Assembly: GCF_000212415.1 (NCBI RefSeq)
Contig: NC_015500.1
Span: 2,356,001-2,420,000 of the forward strand
Length of the DNA: 64,000 nucleotides
Source of the DNA: Treponema brennaborense DSM 12168
GTDB lineage: Bacteria > Spirochaetota > Spirochaetia > Treponematales > Treponemataceae
Direction: 5' to 3'
The notes under the pieces were generated by a model. That model had not been told where the DNA came from. It saw only the letters and a program-made list of their open reading frames with translations, and made no database searches. The position numbers and the translations under genes are program-made. Below, piece by piece: positions 59,980 through 64,000 of the stretch. Every line of letters begins with the position of its first letter. Position 1 is the first letter of the stretch.

Positions 59980-61038
59980 ATGAAAATAAAACACGGAGCC
60001 CGACTGACGGCGCTCATCGCCGCACTTGCCGTATTAACGGTGCAAATATCGGCTCAGACACTGTCGGTCACCAAAAGCGCGGTACTGCCGTGCGGAAAAC
60101 AGCCCAAACAGGTTCTCTTTACGCCGGACGGCAAAGCCGTCGTGCTGCCGCTGCTCGACGATACGGGCTTTGAAGTCATAACGCTCCCCGCTGCCGGCGA
60201 ACCGGCACAAACCGAAACGCCGGCGAGTCGAAGCGTCGTCCGTCCGCCGCGCGCCGAACGGAAAGGCTTTGCCGAAGGCTTATTCGTTCCCGAAAAAGGC
60301 GCCTTTTTCATATCGCAAATGACCACCGGTTACGTGTACGAATACGCATATCCCGGATTTACGTTACGCCGTGAAATTCCGGTCGGCGGCGAATGGTGCA
60401 AGTTTATCGCCTGGGACGGAACGCGGCAAAGACTCGCCGTATCCAATTGGATTTCAAACACGGTTTCGATTATCGATTACGAAAGCGGTAAAACCGTTAA
60501 AACCGTGCGCACCGCCGCAGCCCCGCGCGGCCTCGCCTTTACCGAAAACGGAAACACACTCATCGTAACCTGCTTCGACGGCGGCGTCGTTCAGAAGATT
60601 CACGTTGAATCCGGTACCGAAACCGCCCGGATCGGCGTACCCAAATCTGCCATGCGCCACATTGCCGTAACCGCAGACGAAACGCGCGCGTACGTCAGCG
60701 ATATGTACCACGCGGCGGTTTACGAGATAGACCTCGCGGCGTTCACCGTAACGGACACGTACCGCGTGTTCAACAATCCCAATACGATCTGCCTGTATAA
60801 AGATCGCTACCTGTTCGTGTCTTCACGCGGTCCCAACGATCCGGTCGATTACACCAGACGCAGCCCCGAAAACGGTAAAATCACCGTGATCGACACGGCC
60901 GCCAAGACGGTGCTCGCAGCGATAGACGGCGGCAACCAGCCGACCGGCTTGAGCGTCGCACCCGACGGCAGTTCGTTCTGTTTTTCAAACTTTCAGGACG
61001 CAAACGTCGAATTATACCGCATACGGTTTGCCGAATAA
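59980..61038 (+). CDS. Exported YncE-like beta-propeller protein
   Basis: 352 residues; signal peptide ARLTALIAALAVLTVQISAQ. Seven-bladed propeller repeats of the YncE/lactonase type: KQVLFTPDGKAVVLPLLDD, QRLAVSNWISNTVSIIDYES, RGLAFTENGNTLIVTCFDGG, RHIAVTADETRAYVSDMYHA and TGLSVAPDGSSFCFSNFQDA. These bind ligands or DNA, or act as lactonases; no catalytic set stands out. Periplasmic. It converges on the MCP gene with only 2 nt between the stop codons. Confidence 0.8.
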   Translation: MKIKHGARLTALIAALAVLTVQISAQTLSVTKSAVLPCGKQPKQVLFTPDGKAVVLPLLDDTGFEVITLPAAGEPAQTETPASRSVVRPPRAERKGFAEGLFVPEKGAFFISQMTTGYVYEYAYPGFTLRREIPVGGEWCKFIAWDGTRQRLAVSNWISNTVSIIDYESGKTVKTVRTAAAPRGLAFTENGNTLIVTCFDGGVVQKIHVESGTETARIGVPKSAMRHIAVTADETRAYVSDMYHAAVYEIDLAAFTVTDTYRVFNNPNTICLYKDRYLFVSSRGPNDPVDYTRRSPENGKITVIDTAAKTVLAAIDGGNQPTGLSVAPDGSSFCFSNFQDANVELYRIRFAE

Positions 61039-61040
61039 CG

Positions 61041-63227
61041 CTACAGCTTATACTGGCTAACGATTTCCGAAAGTTCTTTGATACTGTCGGTTATCAAAAG
61101 ACTTTCCTGATTCACTTCCTGAACGGCGTTGTTGATCTGTACGGAACCCGCCGCCATTTCGTTCATGCTGCCGGAAACTGAATCGCTCAATTCGCTCAGC
61201 TGCTTTGCTTTTTCCCGCAGCGCGTTGCTCGCCGATATCATGTTCTGCGAACTTTCCGACACGGTATGCGTTACCGTATCTATCACCTGAATCGATTTGA
61301 GTACCTGATCGTTAGCAAGATTTTGCTCCTGCATCGCCTGCAGCACGACGTCTTCCTGCCGGCTGACGGTAACCGTCAAATTGAGCATATCGGAAAACGC
61401 CCGATCAGCCGTACCGGCGGATTCCGCAATCAGTGAAATTTTGGCCATAAGCCATTTCAGAACGCTCGTAATCGCCTTGCTTTGCCGGCTTGATTCCTCC
61501 GCCAGTTTGCGGATTTCATCGGCAACCACCGCAAATCCCTGCCCGTACTCACCGGCGTGGGCGGCTTCAATCGCGGCGTTCATGGCGAGCAGATTCGTCT
61601 GACTCGAAATGTTCTGTATGACCGAACTTGCGTTCAGCAGGGAATCGGATTTTGCATACATTTCGTCCGACATTTTTCTATTATCGGCGGCGATATCCTG
61701 AGCCACTTTTGCCTGCTGTTCAAGCTGTTCGATCGACCGGATATTTCCCTCTACGATTTGCGTAACGGAACGGACGTTGGCAACCATTTCTTCCACGGAC
61801 GCAAGCGAATCCTGCACGCTCCGTTCCTGCGCCGCAATGTCTCCGTTCAAATCGGTGAGCAGCTGCGTCATTTTCTGCACCGTATTTTCCGTTTCCAAGA
61901 CGATTTCATTCTGGTTTCCGGCCTGTACTTTGACACTGTCTATATTTGCGGTAATTTGATGAATCGCCGCAACCGTTTCTTCCATATCCGCGGCAAGCGT
62001 CGTACCGGCGGAACATATTTTATCCGTGTGATTGCGTACCGAAACGAAATTATTCCTGATTTTTTCTATCGTTTTGTTGAAATAAAGTGCGATACGCGCC
62101 GGCTCGTCTTTTCCGACGCACTCAAGCCGGACGGTCAAATCACCCTCGCCGTCCGAAATATCGTGCAACAAATCGGCCGTCGTTATCAGCGGCTTGAGCA
62201 TCGGCGTAAGAACCAATACGAAACTCAGAATCAGAATACAGCCTAAAACCGAAAACGTCAAAATCAGCATTCCGGTTACACGATCCGCCAACGCGTACGA
62301 GTCTTTCAAGGGCGTCATCGATACGACGAACCAGGTTGAATCGCTGTCTCTCAGCGAAAGCGGCAGGACAATGCCGACGACTTCCTTATCGAGATCAATC
62401 GAATGAGTTACGAATAAAAACGAACCGTTTTCAACGGTGCCGGTTCGGAGCGAATCGAACACCGATCGGTTCTTTTCAAAAAGGGGGTCTTTTTGCCCGA
62501 TAGACGATTCATTCGGAGAAACGAGCACGTTACCTTCGCCGGAAATCAACTTTGAGTAGTTATTTTTGACTGAAGTATCCGTATCCAAAGACACCCAATC
62601 GCTCAAATGAATATCGAATCCGACGAATCCCATCCGAATACCGGAAGCATCGGTTACCGGAACCGCAATGGTAAAAATCAGCGTATGTTTGCCGAGCGCC
62701 AAATCGTCTTCGTCAAAAGCGGGCTCGCTTATGTCCAGCGCGTTTTTTTGCGCCAAAGAAGTATACCAGTCGGTATCCGCATAATCTTCAATCGAAGTGA
62801 AAGAGGATTCACCGGCGTCGTCGGTGAACCAGCAGGCAGAAAACCGGCCCTGCGCTCCGTACAATTCCGATCCGGCGAATTCGGCGTCCCGTCCGTCCAG
62901 CGCGTTCGGCTCCCAAATGGTCCAGGCACTGTAACAATTTTCCATACTTTCAAACGAATCTTTCAATAAGCCGGACAATATATTCCGGCGATATTCGGCC
63001 GGAATTTGTTTGAACGAACCGAATTGTGCTGCAAGATTTTCCGCTATTCCGATTTTCAACTGCATATCGGATTCAATGCGGGAACCGATAGTCTTGGCGA
63101 ACAGAGTCAATTTCGTATCAGTTTCATCTTCCACCGCACGTTTTACAAAATGTGAAACGAAAAAGCAAGCGGCCACACTGAAAACGCACAAAACGGAACA
63201 TAAAACGAGTAGTAATTTTTTCTTCAT
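61041..63227 (-). CDS. Methyl-accepting chemotaxis protein with dCACHE sensor
   Basis: 728 residues. TM1 ([20 protein letters not shown], 4-23), periplasmic double-CACHE domain (30-320; [40 protein letters not shown]), TM2 (about 330-352), HAMP ([20 protein letters not shown]) and a cytoplasmic hairpin with [31 protein letters not shown] motif around 560-595. It directs the spirochaete's swimming towards a ligand, possibly an amino acid or organic acid as usual for this sensor type. ATG 63227 with AGGA 8 nt upstream; a much longer upstream frame is unlikely. Confidence 0.92.
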   Translation of the reverse strand: MKKKLLLVLCSVLCVFSVAACFFVSHFVKRAVEDETDTKLTLFAKTIGSRIESDMQLKIGIAENLAAQFGSFKQIPAEYRRNILSGLLKDSFESMENCYSAWTIWEPNALDGRDAEFAGSELYGAQGRFSACWFTDDAGESSFTSIEDYADTDWYTSLAQKNALDISEPAFDEDDLALGKHTLIFTIAVPVTDASGIRMGFVGFDIHLSDWVSLDTDTSVKNNYSKLISGEGNVLVSPNESSIGQKDPLFEKNRSVFDSLRTGTVENGSFLFVTHSIDLDKEVVGIVLPLSLRDSDSTWFVVSMTPLKDSYALADRVTGMLILTFSVLGCILILSFVLVLTPMLKPLITTADLLHDISDGEGDLTVRLECVGKDEPARIALYFNKTIEKIRNNFVSVRNHTDKICSAGTTLAADMEETVAAIHQITANIDSVKVQAGNQNEIVLETENTVQKMTQLLTDLNGDIAAQERSVQDSLASVEEMVANVRSVTQIVEGNIRSIEQLEQQAKVAQDIAADNRKMSDEMYAKSDSLLNASSVIQNISSQTNLLAMNAAIEAAHAGEYGQGFAVVADEIRKLAEESSRQSKAITSVLKWLMAKISLIAESAGTADRAFSDMLNLTVTVSRQEDVVLQAMQEQNLANDQVLKSIQVIDTVTHTVSESSQNMISASNALREKAKQLSELSDSVSGSMNEMAAGSVQINNAVQEVNQESLLITDSIKELSEIVSQYKL

Positions 63228-63415
63228 ATCTACCATCCTACTGTACAAAAGTTGTATACCACACGGTGTACGAAATCGTATAGTAAATGATAACGAAAAT
63301 TTTTTCAATATGTAAAATAATTTACTTTTTATGAATTCAAGTGTCCGGAGAAAGGAAACGACCGTTTTTGCGGAAGGAACGCAGCTCTGCCGGGAACCCG
63401 TCGGGAACCCGATCT

Positions 63416-63439
63416 GTCGGGCAAAAGAGATTGCCCGAC
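63416..63439. terminator. Hairpin between MCP and leuB
   Basis: GTCGGGCAA (63416-63424) and TTGCCCGAC (63431-63439), 6-nt loop. An outer weaker stem pairs GCGGAAGGA near 63370 with TCCTTCCGC near 63444. No T run, so a rho-independent role for leuB is uncertain. Confidence 0.4.
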
Positions 63440-63463
63440 GGGGTCCTTCCGCAGCCGGAGCTG

Positions 63464-64000
63464 CTATTTCAGCTTTTCGATAACGAGATCTCCCATTTTT
63501 CCGGTACCGACCAATTTTCCGGCAGCTTTCACCGCTTCCAGATCCGCACCGCTGCCGGCAATGTCGCCGGTCCGCCATCCCGCGTCGAGCACCGCTTCCA
63601 CGGCTTTTTCAACGGCCGCGGCTTCCGCGTTCATGCCGAAGTCGTAACGCAGCAGCATTGCGCACGAAAGGATCGTCGCAAGCGGATTCGCCTTGTCCTG
63701 CCCCGCGATATCCGGCGCGGAACCGTGAATCGGCTCGTACAACCCGGGGCCGGATCCGTCGCCCAGAGAGGCGGACGCGAGCATTCCGATGGAGCCGGTA
63801 ATCTGACTCGCTTCGTCGGAAAGGATATCGCCGAACATATTGCTCGTCGCGATAACGTCGAACTGTCCGGGATTGCGCACCAACTGCATCGCCGCGTTGT
63901 CCACGTACATATACGAAAGTTCCACGCCCGGATAATCGGCCTTAACCGATTCGGTTACCTCGCGCCACAGCCGGCTCGATTCCAGAATGTTCGCTTTATC
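63464..64000 (-). CDS. leuB: 3-isopropylmalate dehydrogenase, 5' end outside window
   Basis: The C-terminal 178 codons are seen and the frame continues beyond the edge ([18 protein letters not shown] at the border). LeuB oxidises and decarboxylates 3-isopropylmalate in leucine synthesis. Family parts: [38 protein letters not shown] (metal-site aspartates), [32 protein letters not shown]. Isocitrate dehydrogenases lack the GSIGMLPSA-type loop, so LeuB is secure. Confidence 0.95.
   Translation of the reverse strand, partial: DKANILESSRLWREVTESVKADYPGVELSYMYVDNAAMQLVRNPGQFDVIATSNMFGDILSDEASQITGSIGMLASASLGDGSGPGLYEPIHGSAPDIAGQDKANPLATILSCAMLLRYDFGMNAEAAAVEKAVEAVLDAGWRTGDIAGSGADLEAVKAAGKLVGTGKMGDLVIEKLK

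Noticed and set aside
63228-63578. 117-residue N-terminal extension of the MCP
   Set aside because: It is Arg/Cys-rich with no export signal, whereas a normal TM1 and Shine-Dalgarno exist at 63227.
1-64000. tRNA, rRNA, transposase, phage integrase or selenocysteine sites
   Set aside because: I looked for T-loop-like motifs, rRNA-like stretches, transposase motifs and in-frame UGA in the redox genes and found none I could support.

Overview
The window looks like a chromosomal segment of a fermentative, saccharolytic spirochaete, most likely a Treponema. The evidence is a set of periplasmic sugar-binding proteins with typical treponemal export signals, lax lipoprotein signals, a large MCP, an outer-membrane-protein/LolA-like/ABC cluster, roughly balanced GC in core genes with several AT-rich inserts, and an anaerobic metabolism built on ferredoxin and fumarate. 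This assignment is inferred from protein style; no rRNA, tRNA, CRISPR array or insertion sequence was seen.

Layout. 1-3061: core genes (partial iorA, a class III PLP ornithine-type decarboxylase, deoD, a YbaK-type deacylase). 3103-7743: a kinase/TPR pair divergent from an XRE regulator and an HU-like/Ig-like protein. 7928-14222: a strongly AT-rich, single-strand operon coding for two exported TPR-like proteins, a MacB/LolCDE-type ABC transporter, a LolA-like carrier broken by a frameshift at an A9 run, and two outer-membrane-type proteins. It ends at a 7-unit 22-bp tandem repeat. 14500-20871: a run of secreted proteins and lipoproteins (outer-membrane protein, M30-like metallopeptidase, lipase, duplicated small lipoproteins), divergent from a membrane-embedded LuxR-type regulator. 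22069-23757: SulP transporter.

23950-42836 is a glycan-use region. It holds two sugar ABC systems without their own ATPase, beta-mannosidase, a ROK repressor with recurring operator-like sites, nagA/nagB with a perfect 11-bp inverted repeat over the promoter, cellobiose phosphorylase and a CBM9-like protein.

42974-55639 is a redox/succinate region read on the minus strand: an LDH-family enzyme carrying the malate-dehydrogenase arginine, fumarase, HdrB-HdrC-HdrA, FlxD(MvhD)-FlxC-FlxB-FlxA, FrdB-FrdA without a membrane anchor, an AAEx-family (SucE-like) transporter and a thioredoxin-like ferredoxin. Together these read as oxaloacetate to malate to fumarate to succinate, coupled to NADH by a flavin-based electron-bifurcating module, with succinate export. 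This is the strongest candidate for an unusual system here.

55845-64000: an SdpR/SdpI-like pair with a 38-bp palindrome, a secreted transglutaminase-like TPR protein, UraA-type permease, a beta-propeller protein, an MCP, and the 3' part of leuB. Several genes (3061, 6235, 27268, 36851, 41952, 57075, 59980) have a sigma70-type -10 box only 6-9 nt before the ATG and no Shine-Dalgarno sequence, so they may be translated from leaderless mRNAs.
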